In this document: piece by piece, positions 32,669 to 43,843 of the stretch
Position numbering within the stretch: the stretch's first letter is position 1
Layout: every line of letters begins with the position of its first letter
NCBI GenBank assembly: GCA_021850095.1
Contig: JAJZRX010000008.1
Coordinates: 1-64,000 of the forward strand
Source of the DNA: Deltaproteobacteria bacterium
Lineage (GTDB): Bacteria; Desulfobacterota; Desulfuromonadia; Geobacterales; Pseudopelobacteraceae
DNA length: 64,000 bases
Reading direction: 5' to 3'
The notes under the pieces: model-generated
Databases searched by the model: none
What the model was told of the DNA's origin: nothing
What the model saw: only the letters and a program-made list of their open reading frames with translations
Program-made: the position numbers and the translations under genes

Positions 32669-34372
32669 TCATACCAGCAGTACCCGCAAGCCCAGCCCGG
32701 CGCCCGAAACGTAGACGAACGTGCAGGTTGTCGGGCCTTTTTCCCATTTCCCGTTTCGGTAATCATTGATAAAATTATGGCGGAAGGCCTTGATCCGGCA
32801 GTCAGCCGGCAGATCAAGCCCCTCCGGCAGATCGCGCAGTCCGGGCCAGCTGCACTCTTTTTGCCGCTGTTCAATAAAAGATGGGAGCTTGCCCATCAGC
32901 GGCATTTCGCTGCGGCAGTAGTCGAAGAACAGCGCATCGAAAAGACGGGGTTTTTCGTTTTCATCAACCAGATCTTCCGCCAGAACGGCAAACAGTTCAT
33001 AGACCCGGCGCCGTGAAAAGCTGGAAAGATTTTCGTTGCCGGCTTTGCGGGCCATTGCGTCGAGTATACCGGACCTTATATGCCGTTTCTCCAAATACTG
33101 AAATACAGTGCCGAAACCGCCATGTTTCTGAAAAAGATCCAGCAGACGCCCGATGGTTTCTATGCGACAGATGTCGTCATAAGACAGCCAGCGGTTGCGG
33201 AGAATCGTGTAGGGGGGATGGCTGGAGAAAGCATATTCCTCGCGTCCGGCAATTTCCCGCATCGGCGACCCTTTCAGCACCTTGAGCGGTTCGATCTGGA
33301 TCTCATCCGGTTCCAGATCTGCCACCGCCTGCAGCGAACGCAAAAAGCCGTCATAATCTTCTTCCGGCAGGCCCGCCACCAGGTCCAGGTGCAGTTCAAC
33401 CTTGGTTTCTTTTTTTAGACGGCGAACGTTATCATAGATCTTTGATAGGTTTGCCTTGCGCCCGACCTGGGCCAGCGTGCTTTCAGAAGCTGACTGGATG
33501 CCGATCTCAAAGCGGAAGGTGTTTTCCGGAACCTGCGCCAGAACCCGCAGATTGTCGTCGGTCAGCAGGTCGGCGGCGATCTCGAAATGAAAATGGCTGC
33601 CCCGGTTGTGCTTCAGGATGAATTCCCACAACTGACTAGCCCGGACGGCATCGTAATTGAACGTGCGGTCCACCAGTTTAATCTGCGACACATTTTGGCG
33701 TATAAGTCGCAATAGATCACTTTCGATCTGCGACCTGCCAAAGGAACGGACCGTACCTTCCACCGACGAGAGACAGAAAGCACAGGAAAAAGGGCAGCCG
33801 CGTGATGTCTCGTAATAGACCAGAGGTTTTTGCAGATCCACCAGACCGACCTCGAAGGGCGATGTAAGCGTATCCAGATCAATCTGGTTTCTGCCGGGCG
33901 GCCCGGACACGATATCATCGCCGTCGCGGAAGAAGAGGTTGCGTACCTCCGCAAGGCTCTGCTCCGGTTGGGGATGGTCTGTGTCGGCAAGCGTTTCCAG
34001 CAGCCGCCGGAAGACCAGTTCTCCTTCGCCCTTGACGACAAAATCAACTGCCGGATTGGCGTGCATCAGCTCAAAGATCCCGAAGGATGCCTCCGGTCCG
34101 CCCAGCGCGATCAGAGTGCGTGGTGCAATCTTTTTGATGTCCGATACAATCCGCAGGGTCTGCTCAATATTCCAGATGTAGCAGGAAAAGGCGATCAAGT
34201 CGGCCCTTTCGGCCATGATCAAGCGCAGGAGCTGCTCGCGCGGTTCGTTGACAGTCCATTCACGGATTACAATTTCAGCAGCGGCAATGTCGCGGCAGGC
34301 GGCTGCCAGGCAGGGGAGCGCCAGCGAGGCGTGGGAGTATTTGGCGTGCAGGGTGGTAAGGAGTATTTTCAT
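32669..34372 (-). CDS. B12-binding-domain radical SAM protein (DUF4080-like)
   Basis: SRGCPFSCAFCLSSVEGTVRSF; N-terminal B12-binding fold MKILLTTLHAKYSHASLALPCLAA. Confidence 0.85.
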   Translation of the reverse strand: MKILLTTLHAKYSHASLALPCLAAACRDIAAAEIVIREWTVNEPREQLLRLIMAERADLIAFSCYIWNIEQTLRIVSDIKKIAPRTLIALGGPEASFGIFELMHANPAVDFVVKGEGELVFRRLLETLADTDHPQPEQSLAEVRNLFFRDGDDIVSGPPGRNQIDLDTLTSPFEVGLVDLQKPLVYYETSRGCPFSCAFCLSSVEGTVRSFGRSQIESDLLRLIRQNVSQIKLVDRTFNYDAVRASQLWEFILKHNRGSHFHFEIAADLLTDDNLRVLAQVPENTFRFEIGIQSASESTLAQVGRKANLSKIYDNVRRLKKETKVELHLDLVAGLPEEDYDGFLRSLQAVADLEPDEIQIEPLKVLKGSPMREIAGREEYAFSSHPPYTILRNRWLSYDDICRIETIGRLLDLFQKHGGFGTVFQYLEKRHIRSGILDAMARKAGNENLSSFSRRRVYELFAVLAEDLVDENEKPRLFDALFFDYCRSEMPLMGKLPSFIEQRQKECSWPGLRDLPEGLDLPADCRIKAFRHNFINDYRNGKWEKGPTTCTFVYVSGAGLGLRVLLV

Positions 34373-35406
34373 CGGTCGCCGCCCGAAAAGCTGACCAGGT
34401 ATTTTTCACCCTTGTTCCGGATTTCGGTTTTGAACGGACTTGAGAGCGCCCTCAATTTTTCGATGACCGAATCGGCCCTGGCTCCGGACAAAAGACGAGG
34501 CTGGAAACCGACCCGGCGGTGCAGTACATCCAGTGGCAGGATCTCGGCAGTCCGCTGCTTATCGTCCAGTCGCAGGCGGATCAGGGCGCTGACGTCGGCG
34601 GTGGTGCTCTTGCTGGCAAAGGCGAAGTTGCCCAGGCTGTAGAAGATGATGCCTTGTTTGTAGCGCTCGATCCCCTGCAGCACATGGGGATGATGGCCGA
34701 TGACGACATCCGCGCCGGCATTGATGGCGTTGTGGGCGGCGTTGCGCTGATAGGCTTGCACCGTGTCGCTGGCTTCCTTGCCCCAGTGGAAGGAAACGAC
34801 CACATAGTCGGCCTGCCGGCGGGCGTTGGCCACGTCGGCCGTCACCAGCTTTTCGTAGCCGGGGGCGGTGCCGGGGCGTGTCTGGCTGGCGAAGAACTCG
34901 ATTGGCTGGGTCAGCGAGTAGCCCAGGAAAGCGATCTTCTTGCCTTTGATGGTGTAGAGCACCATTGTGCGGGCCTCGCCCAGGTTGGCCCCCGCTCCGA
35001 CCCAGGCGATGCCGACCGAGTCCAGGTGCCGCAGGGTTTCGGCCAGTGCTTCGCCGCCAAAGTCCATGCTGTGGTTGTTGGCCAGCGTCACCAAGTTGAA
35101 GCCGGCCTGGCGGATCGCCTTGGCGACAGCCGGTTCAGCCCGGAAGCGGAACTGCTTGCTGGTAAACTCGCTGCCGCCGGTGGCAATGGGGGATTCAAGG
35201 TTGGCCAGGTTGATATCGCCACTCGCCAGTTCGGGCCTGACAGCGGTGAAGGGGTGGTCATAGCCCTTGGATCTCAATATCGGCTTCCATTTGCCGGCCA
35301 GCATGATGTCGCCGACCGCGTTGATGATGATTTCTTCCGCCCACAGGCAGATTGGTATGCACAGAAGCAATAAGGTAAGCAGGATCCGGGTTATGATAGC
35401 TTTCAT
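34369..35406 (-). CDS. CapA/PgsA-type metallophosphatase family protein
   Basis: INAVGDIMLAGKW...NLVTLANNHSMDFGGEAL...VSFHWGKE...GHHPHVLQGIERY; ATG 35406 begins the signal peptide. Confidence 0.85.
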   Translation of the reverse strand: MKAIITRILLTLLLLCIPICLWAEEIIINAVGDIMLAGKWKPILRSKGYDHPFTAVRPELASGDINLANLESPIATGGSEFTSKQFRFRAEPAVAKAIRQAGFNLVTLANNHSMDFGGEALAETLRHLDSVGIAWVGAGANLGEARTMVLYTIKGKKIAFLGYSLTQPIEFFASQTRPGTAPGYEKLVTADVANARRQADYVVVSFHWGKEASDTVQAYQRNAAHNAINAGADVVIGHHPHVLQGIERYKQGIIFYSLGNFAFASKSTTADVSALIRLRLDDKQRTAEILPLDVLHRRVGFQPRLLSGARADSVIEKLRALSSPFKTEIRNKGEKYLVSFSGGDR

Positions 35407-35476
35407 TGTGGCTCTTTTGGATTGACGTGAGGTGGTACAAGTGTTAGAAAAATACACTTTTAAACCCCAAAAATAA

Positions 35477-36760
<1,284 letters not shown>

Positions 36761-36819
36761 TTCCAGCATTAATCTTTGAAATTTTAAAAAGATTGTGCTA
36801 TACAGAATCCCCCGAAAAC

Positions 36820-36908
36820 GGAAGGGTGGCCGAGTGGTTTAAGGCAGCGGTCTTGAAAACCGCCGAGGTTAATAGCCTCCGTGAGTTCGAATCTCACCTC
36901 TTCCGCCA
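36820..36908 (+). tRNA. tRNA-Ser(UGA)
   Basis: ggaagggtggccgagtggtttaaggcagcggtcttgaaaaccgccgaggttaatagcctccgtgagttcgaatctcacctcttccgcca; acceptor pairing, long variable arm, anticodon TGA, encoded CCA. Confidence 0.97.
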
Positions 36909-36943
36909 TTTAACTTTGATCAAATTTTATATAATGAAGCCAG

Positions 36944-36972
36944 AAAACCCGCTAGAGATGGCGGGTTTTTTC
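36944..36972 (+). terminator. terminator downstream of tRNA-Ser
   Basis: aaacccgctagagatggcgggtttttt. Confidence 0.65.
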
Positions 36973-37022
36973 GTAATTTTAGTGGATTTATGCAATCATC
37001 CGTAACAGCGAGGAATTTCATC

Positions 37023-40000
37023 ATGTCCCAAAACCAGACCGAAAACCGCTTTATCGAACTGATGACCGAACTGTTTCAACTGGATGAAGCCGAGGCCCTT
37101 GATTTCGGGCTCTATCGGATTATTCGCCGCCAGAATCGGGAAATTCGTGATTTTATCGGTGAAATTATCAGCGAGGGCGGACAGAAGGTTTTGCGGGGTG
37201 GGCAGTTATCAGCTTTATTGGCGGAAACCTTTGCCTCTGTTGATGACGAGGCCACGGCGGATGATACCTACCGGATTGCTGAATTGGAAAAAGTTCTTGG
37301 TATAAAGCCGGGGATGAATCTGCCGGAACGCGAGCTTTTGTTGGCGTCACTGGAGAAGATACCGGCGACCGCCCAGATGGTGGCCGATTATCGCAGCCGC
37401 CTGGAAAACAGGGCCGCTGCAAAAACAGCCACAACGGATCAGGCCGAGGTGCTCAATCGGCTTTATCAGTTTTTCTCGCGCCACTACCAGGACGGCGATT
37501 TCATCGTCGAACGCCGCTATGGGCGGGACGGTAGTCGCTACATCCGTTCAACCGGCGAGGATACCGAGTTTCACTGGGCCACCGAGGACATGTACTACAT
37601 CAAGTCCGGCGATATCTTCACCGATTTCCCGGTCAAGCTGATCAGGGGTCAGCGGTTGTTGTTTACGGTTGAGGCGGACAGCCTACAGAAGACCCGGGCA
37701 GAATTGAAGCCGAGCGACAAGGCCCACTATGAGCTGGATACCGTGGCAGCGGGTGAGGGCGGGATATTCAAAATCAGCCTGAAGTATCTCAAGGGGGCGC
37801 AGAGCGATAAACAGAAGGATGAGATCGCCGCAGCGGCGCAAAAAGTGTCCGGCGGAGACGCCGCCGAGATCAAGCGCTGGCTGAACCATTTCATTGCCCG
37901 CAACCAGTCCGATTTTTTCATTCACAAGCGCTTAAAAGAGGCGTTGGCCGAGGATCTGGATATTTTCATCAAAACCGAGGTGCTGGACGCCGACCAACTG
38001 CTGGCCGACGGCGACCTGCCCCGGCGGGTAACCAAGGTGGCGCGCATCGTGCGCCGGGTGGGGCAGCAGATCATCGACTTTCTGGCGGTGCTGGAGGATT
38101 TTCAGAAGGCGCTCTGGGAGAAAAAGAAGCTGGTCTTTACTACTCGCTACGTCATCACCCTGGACCGGATCGACAAGCTGGCCGGCCGGGAGTGGCTGGA
38201 AACGCATCTGGAGCGGATAATAGAGCTGCAACGGGAGGAATGGCGGGCGCTGGGGCTGGGGGATATTGCCACGGCTGCCGCCTGCCGGGTGGAAATTCCG
38301 GGTGATCTGCTGACACAGGCGAGGGTGCGCTATCTGCCGCTGCCGGTGGATACGGTGCATTTTGATGATGAGTTCAGGTGGGCGCTGCTGGCGGCTGTTA
38401 CGCACGAAAAGGGGCTGGATCAGGCTCTGGACGGGGTGGCGATACATTCGGATAACTGGCAGGCGCTCAATACCATGCAGGCCAAGTATCGCGATCAGGT
38501 CAAGTGCTGCTATATCGATCCGCCGTATAACACCGGCGGCGATGGATTTCCCTACAAAGATGCCTATCCTCATGCATCATGGCTGGCAATGATACAGGAT
38601 CGGCTTAATGAGGCAGTTCCCTTCATGGCTCGCAAAGGCGCGCTGTTTTCCAGTATTGACCATGTGGAACGACATGCTCTGACCGAGGCTCTTGGACGCG
38701 CTTTCGGGCGCAATAACCGGGTGGAGGAGATTATCTGGGGGCAGAACACCACCAAGAATCAGTCGCCAACGTACTCGACCAACCATGAGTATGTGGAGGT
38801 TTTTGCCCGCGACCTGGCTGCGGCTAGCAGCGACGAACGCATGTTTCGCGAACCCAAGCCCGGCGCCGCAGAAGTGCTTGAACTGGTGGAGCGTCTGAAT
38901 TCTGAGTACCCAACTACGGCTGAAATTGAGCGGGAAATCAAAGCTTTGTTTGAAAAGCATCGTTACGAATTACGCAGCGAGCTTGAAGATCTGGGCGTTG
39001 AATACGAAAAAAGCCTGGATACCTGGAAAGGGCTCTATAATTATCAGCATGCAGAGTATCGGGATGAACACGGATTATTTGTACAGGAGTCTGAAGCTAG
39101 AGAGAAGTTGGCAAGAATTTGGATTTGGAAAGAAGGTGACTCTTCCTTTCCCAAAGGTGGTGGTACAGATAATAAAGTGGGTGTCCATACGTTTGGAGAC
39201 CCTGATTATCGTTTTTACCGCCCCAAACATCCAATTTCTGGTGAAAAGTGCCCACATCCAAAATCTGGATGGCGATGGCCTGAACGTCCGGCAGGTATGT
39301 CAAGTTCCTTTGAAGAGATGGATGCTGACCATCGCATCGTTTGGGGTGATTGGAATCCCAAGAAGCCAAAAGTTCCACAAGTTAAAAGATTTTTGCACGA
39401 AGTTGATACGCAGGTTTCGAAATCGATAGTACTTGATTATACAGATGGCGAAAAAGAGTTAACAAATCTCACAGGTAAAATACGAAGTTTCCCAAACCCA
39501 AAACCAACCACACTTATCGAACGCTTCATCCTGCAAACAACCGATGCTGACGAATGGGTCATGGACTTTTTCGGCGGTTCCGGCACAACCTTTCATGCTG
39601 CGGTAAGCGCACAACATGATGATCGCCAGCGCCGCCGTGTCTTGCTGATTGAAGGGGGCAGGCATTTTGAACCCATTTTGATGCAGCGGGTGAAACGGGT
39701 TTCAGCTGCCTGGTTTTGGAAGAACGGCAAACCGGTTGCTCTCGACGGTCCCGGCCTCTTCATGCGGGTGCAGGCGCTGGAGCAGTACGAGGACACCTTG
39801 GAAAACCTGGATATGGAATCCCCCAGCGACTCTCCGAAACTCCCCTTCGATGATCCGGCCTGGCGGCTGCGCTATCGCCTGGAGCAGGCCAGCCGTGGCC
39901 TGTATTGCGGCATTGATCGCTTTATTTCTCCCTTCGGCTATACCCTGAAACGGGTGGAAGGGGGCGGCGATGCCCCGGAGCGGCCGGTTGATCTGGTGGA

Positions 40001-40274
40001 AAGCCTGTTTTATCTGCTGGGGATTGAGGTGTCGCGCATGCTCCGCGAACCGCAGGGGGTGGTGGTGACCGGGCGCGACCGGCGGCAGCAGTCGTTGGCG
40101 GTGTTTTTCCGTGACTGCGCGGCACCCGATTCCGCTGACTGGCTGAAGGTCAAGCTGGCCGAATACCCAGCCGACCGGGTGCTGACCAATGATCCGGCTA
40201 GTCTGATCTTTGAGGGGTGCGAGCGCTTCGAGGCGATTGAGACGGTTTTTGCCGGGCAGTTCGGGAGGGTCTAA
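37023..40274 (+). CDS. large beta-class adenine-specific DNA methyltransferase (Type III Mod-like, long N-terminal extension)
   Basis: DPPYNTGGDGFPYKDAYPHASW precedes WVMDFFGGSGTTFHAAV (beta-class motif order); 1083 aa. Confidence 0.88.
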   Translation: MSQNQTENRFIELMTELFQLDEAEALDFGLYRIIRRQNREIRDFIGEIISEGGQKVLRGGQLSALLAETFASVDDEATADDTYRIAELEKVLGIKPGMNLPERELLLASLEKIPATAQMVADYRSRLENRAAAKTATTDQAEVLNRLYQFFSRHYQDGDFIVERRYGRDGSRYIRSTGEDTEFHWATEDMYYIKSGDIFTDFPVKLIRGQRLLFTVEADSLQKTRAELKPSDKAHYELDTVAAGEGGIFKISLKYLKGAQSDKQKDEIAAAAQKVSGGDAAEIKRWLNHFIARNQSDFFIHKRLKEALAEDLDIFIKTEVLDADQLLADGDLPRRVTKVARIVRRVGQQIIDFLAVLEDFQKALWEKKKLVFTTRYVITLDRIDKLAGREWLETHLERIIELQREEWRALGLGDIATAAACRVEIPGDLLTQARVRYLPLPVDTVHFDDEFRWALLAAVTHEKGLDQALDGVAIHSDNWQALNTMQAKYRDQVKCCYIDPPYNTGGDGFPYKDAYPHASWLAMIQDRLNEAVPFMARKGALFSSIDHVERHALTEALGRAFGRNNRVEEIIWGQNTTKNQSPTYSTNHEYVEVFARDLAAASSDERMFREPKPGAAEVLELVERLNSEYPTTAEIEREIKALFEKHRYELRSELEDLGVEYEKSLDTWKGLYNYQHAEYRDEHGLFVQESEAREKLARIWIWKEGDSSFPKGGGTDNKVGVHTFGDPDYRFYRPKHPISGEKCPHPKSGWRWPERPAGMSSSFEEMDADHRIVWGDWNPKKPKVPQVKRFLHEVDTQVSKSIVLDYTDGEKELTNLTGKIRSFPNPKPTTLIERFILQTTDADEWVMDFFGGSGTTFHAAVSAQHDDRQRRRVLLIEGGRHFEPILMQRVKRVSAAWFWKNGKPVALDGPGLFMRVQALEQYEDTLENLDMESPSDSPKLPFDDPAWRLRYRLEQASRGLYCGIDRFISPFGYTLKRVEGGGDAPERPVDLVESLFYLLGIEVSRMLREPQGVVVTGRDRRQQSLAVFFRDCAAPDSADWLKVKLAEYPADRVLTNDPASLIFEGCERFEAIETVFAGQFGRV

Positions 40275-41372
40275 ATGGCGGCCAAGGTGAAAAATGCACA
40301 ATCAGGCAAGGCTATAAAAGCGGAAAATAAAGCAACTTCGCCTGTTCCTCTCCCTGGCCAGCCGTTGCTGACTGAAGTGCGGGAGCTTATTATCTCCGCC
40401 CGTCGGCAGGTTGCCCAAACCGTCAATGCCGGGCTGACAATGCTGTATTGGCAGGTCGGCGACCATATTCGACGTGACGTCATGAAAGAAAAACGGGCGG
40501 AATATGGAGCGGAGATTGTGCAGACGCTGTCTGCACAATTGGAAGTAGAATTCGGGCGTGGTTTTGGTCGCCGAAATCTGTTCCAAATGATCAGATTTGC
40601 TGAGGTATACCCTGACCCGCAGATTGTGCAATCGCTGATTGCACAATTGGGATGGACACACTTCCAGCATATCATCAGGCTTGATAACCCGTTGAAGCGG
40701 GACTTCTACGCTGAATTATGCCGACTGGAAAAATGGGGTACTCGTACGCTGAACAAGAAAATCCAGTCCATGCTGTTCGAGCGTACGGCACTTTCCAACA
40801 AGCCGGAGAAGCTCATCGAAATAGAGCTGAAAGAACTTCGCGACACAGACAAGCTAACTCCCGACCTCGTGTTTCGCGATCCCTACTTCCTTGATTTCCT
40901 GGGTCTCAAGGACGTCTACGCTGAAAAGGATCTTGAAGCCGCCATACTGCGTGAAATGGAATCGTTCATTCTGGAGCTGGGGGTGGGGTTCGCCTTTATG
41001 GAGCGACAGAAACGGATCATCGTGGATGGCATCGACCATTATCTTGATCTCCTCTTCTACCACCGGAATTTAGGGCGTCTGGTTGCCATTGAGTTGAAGA
41101 TCGGTGAATTCAAGGCAGCGCATAAAGGTCAGATGGAACTCTATCTGGGCTGGCTGGACCGGTATGAGCGGAAGCCGGGCGAGGAGCCTCCCATCGGCCT
41201 GATTCTGTGTGCCGGAAAACGTCACGAGACCGTCGAACTGCTTGATCTCGAACGAAGCGGCATTCAGGTGTCGTCATACTGGACGGAAGCCCTGCCGAAG
41301 GCCGAAATGGAGCGCAAGCTACATGAGGCGGTGATCTTGGCCCGTGCGCGGCTTGAAGGGCGGTCGGTATGA
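40275..41372 (+). CDS. DUF1016/YhcG-type PDDEXK nuclease-domain protein
   Basis: LISARRQVAQTVNAGLTMLYWQVGDHI; C-terminal DHYLDLLFYHRNLGRLVAIELKIGEFKAAHKGQMELYLGWL. Confidence 0.88.
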   Translation: MAAKVKNAQSGKAIKAENKATSPVPLPGQPLLTEVRELIISARRQVAQTVNAGLTMLYWQVGDHIRRDVMKEKRAEYGAEIVQTLSAQLEVEFGRGFGRRNLFQMIRFAEVYPDPQIVQSLIAQLGWTHFQHIIRLDNPLKRDFYAELCRLEKWGTRTLNKKIQSMLFERTALSNKPEKLIEIELKELRDTDKLTPDLVFRDPYFLDFLGLKDVYAEKDLEAAILREMESFILELGVGFAFMERQKRIIVDGIDHYLDLLFYHRNLGRLVAIELKIGEFKAAHKGQMELYLGWLDRYERKPGEEPPIGLILCAGKRHETVELLDLERSGIQVSSYWTEALPKAEMERKLHEAVILARARLEGRSV

Positions 41373-43843
41373 GCAAAGCAAAGCAATCCGGTCATTCCCG
41401 CCTGAAGGCAGCCCTGATGCTGCGGGACGCCCTGGCCTTTGAGCTGGGGATTGATCTGTCAAAAGCCATGCGGCAGCTGGCCGTGGCCGAGGAAACCCTG
41501 GACGCACGAAAGGCGCTGGATGAGGGGCATTTCCTGGCGGCGCTGCATTCGGTCTGCTGCGGCGACTTTGACCAGATCACCCGTTTTGATTCTTCTGTTC
41601 GCACCGCCTGTGCCCAGGTACGCCTGGCGCCGCGCTATGCCCAGTATCTGGGGCTGCTGTTGTTTGTCTGCTGGCTGGAAGCCCAGCGTATGGATGCCGC
41701 CGCGCTGCTCTGCCGTCTGAACCTGTGGCTGACAGCTCACCCGCCCACGGGTGAAACGCTGGAGCCGTTTGTCGAAGCCGATTTGCAGTGTGCCGCTTTC
41801 TGGATGGCGACTGCTGCGGGCAAGACCCACGTGCTGCATGCCTGTCTGGCCCTGCTGTTTAGGCATCATAATTGGGACAGGATTTTGCTGGTGACTCCAT
41901 CGGAGGCGCTGACGCGGCAGCATGCCGACAAGCTGCGCGAGGTTGGTCACTGGGATGTGTTCGCCTATCCGCAGGATGGCGACCAGTCCGCCCTGGGGCG
42001 CTTGTCACCCGATACGGTGATTGTCCTTGATATCAACAAGCTGTCTGATGCAAAAAAAGGCGAAGGTGTCACGGTCCCGATGACCGTTTTCGAGGATGGC
42101 CGCAATCTGGTTTTCGTGGACGAGGGGCACAAGGGGCAGAAGTCGGAGGAAAGCGTCTGGAAACGTCTGCAGCAGGATCTGGCGGGAATTGATGCTGTTC
42201 AGCCGCGTCATCGCGGCATGCTGATTGAGTTTTCGGCGACCTTCGGCCAGGTGGCGGAAAAGGAACATGCCTTTGGGCGCTACGCCAAATCGGTGATCTT
42301 TGATTACGCTTATGACTGTTTTCATGCCGATCTGTACGGTAAGGATTTCTGGCATGTCAAGCTGGATGGACGTGGCGAGGCCGATCAGGCGGTGCGACAA
42401 CAAACCATGACGGCGGCCCTGTTGTCGTTCTGGCATCAGGTTGATTGCTACCGCAGTGGCGCAGCCCGGCAGCAGGCATCCGAACTGGGATTGAAGGTGG
42501 CAGCGCCGTTGTGGGTGCTGCTGGGGCTTTCGGTTATCGGCGGCAGCAACAAGAGCGACAAGGAACAGACATCCGACGTGATTGATTTCCTGCGCTTTCT
42601 TGCCGAGGTCGTCCAGCGCCGGGAGCAGTTGGTCGACTGGCTGCATGACGTTCTGGAGTGTACCGTTATCGGTTGCGATCTGCTGCCGCGCGAGGTACGT
42701 GCCGCAGTAGTTGGTAAAACCACGGAAGAGCTGGCTCACCGGATTCTGACCGATGTCTTTGCCTGGCAGCCTGGCGATAAGCCGGTGTTGCGCCTGCTGA
42801 AAACGGCGACAGGTGAATTGGGGATCGGCCTGCGACGTGGCGACCATGTTCATTATTTCGGTGTGGTGAACGTGGGTGATGCCGGCGGTCTGAAAAAGGC
42901 GCTTGAAGGCGCGAACTTGCTGGTGGAGGACGATGTGTTGACCTCGTCGCTCTTTGAAGATCTTGGCCGCAATGATTCGGGCGTTAATATACTGATCGGC
43001 TCCCGCCGTTTTGCCGAGGGGTGGGACAACTACCGGGCTGCCAGCCTGACTCTGCTGCGACTCGGCCAGGGCGAGGGCTCGTTGATTATTCAGATGTTTG
43101 GACGAGTGGTGCGCTTCGCCGGGAAGAATGGCGACGGTAAACGCATCGCCAAGCCACCTGTTGTTCTAAAACCACTGCAAACCGCCTATCTCTTTGGTCT
43201 GCGCTCCGCTTACCTGGAAACGTTTCTGAATGATCTGCATGCCAACGGAGTACCGGTATCGACACATGTAGACTGCCCGACATTCCTGAACCTTCCGCTG
43301 CCAACGTCGTTGAAATCTGTCAGGGCAATTGCGCCGGAAAAGATCGAGTTTGTTGTCGAGGCTAAAGGCGCAAGCTGGTTGCCCAGGCTCACCAGAGTGA
43401 AACTGTCATTGGCCGCATCGGTGACAACAACCGGTCTGACGAGCGGCGGTGTCACCCTGTCAAAAGGGGTGGCAGGGGAAGATATTACGGCAATATTCCG
43501 GCAGCAACTGGTCGCCATTGATCTGGATGCCGTGCATCGGGAGATGGTGGAGATGAAACGTACGCTGCGCTGGTGGAACTTTGCCTTTGACCGGGAAGCC
43601 ATCCGCGCGGCGCTGGAAAGTAACCGCTACGAAATCTTCGGCCTGCCGTCTGCCATGCGAATCAGCGGAGAGGCTGACCTGGCCAGGCTTCAGCGTATGG
43701 CCGCGTCGATTGTCCGCCGTTTGTTTGAAAGCGCCTATCGCAAGCAGGAAAACCGGAGAAGCCGCAACGCGCGGATTGAGGCACAGCAGAGCGGAATCCC
43801 CGTTGAATATTACAAGGACTTTGATTATGCCGCCGAAACTTAA
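41369..43843 (+). CDS. DEAD/DEAH-type helicase (Type III Res-like, lacking an obvious C-terminal nuclease)
   Basis: MATAAGKTHVLHACLALL (Walker A-like), VFVDEGHKG (motif II), GSRRFAEGWDNYRAASLTLLRLGQGEGSLIIQMFGRVVR (motif VI-like). Confidence 0.82.
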   Translation: MSKAKQSGHSRLKAALMLRDALAFELGIDLSKAMRQLAVAEETLDARKALDEGHFLAALHSVCCGDFDQITRFDSSVRTACAQVRLAPRYAQYLGLLLFVCWLEAQRMDAAALLCRLNLWLTAHPPTGETLEPFVEADLQCAAFWMATAAGKTHVLHACLALLFRHHNWDRILLVTPSEALTRQHADKLREVGHWDVFAYPQDGDQSALGRLSPDTVIVLDINKLSDAKKGEGVTVPMTVFEDGRNLVFVDEGHKGQKSEESVWKRLQQDLAGIDAVQPRHRGMLIEFSATFGQVAEKEHAFGRYAKSVIFDYAYDCFHADLYGKDFWHVKLDGRGEADQAVRQQTMTAALLSFWHQVDCYRSGAARQQASELGLKVAAPLWVLLGLSVIGGSNKSDKEQTSDVIDFLRFLAEVVQRREQLVDWLHDVLECTVIGCDLLPREVRAAVVGKTTEELAHRILTDVFAWQPGDKPVLRLLKTATGELGIGLRRGDHVHYFGVVNVGDAGGLKKALEGANLLVEDDVLTSSLFEDLGRNDSGVNILIGSRRFAEGWDNYRAASLTLLRLGQGEGSLIIQMFGRVVRFAGKNGDGKRIAKPPVVLKPLQTAYLFGLRSAYLETFLNDLHANGVPVSTHVDCPTFLNLPLPTSLKSVRAIAPEKIEFVVEAKGASWLPRLTRVKLSLAASVTTTGLTSGGVTLSKGVAGEDITAIFRQQLVAIDLDAVHREMVEMKRTLRWWNFAFDREAIRAALESNRYEIFGLPSAMRISGEADLARLQRMAASIVRRLFESAYRKQENRRSRNARIEAQQSGIPVEYYKDFDYAAET

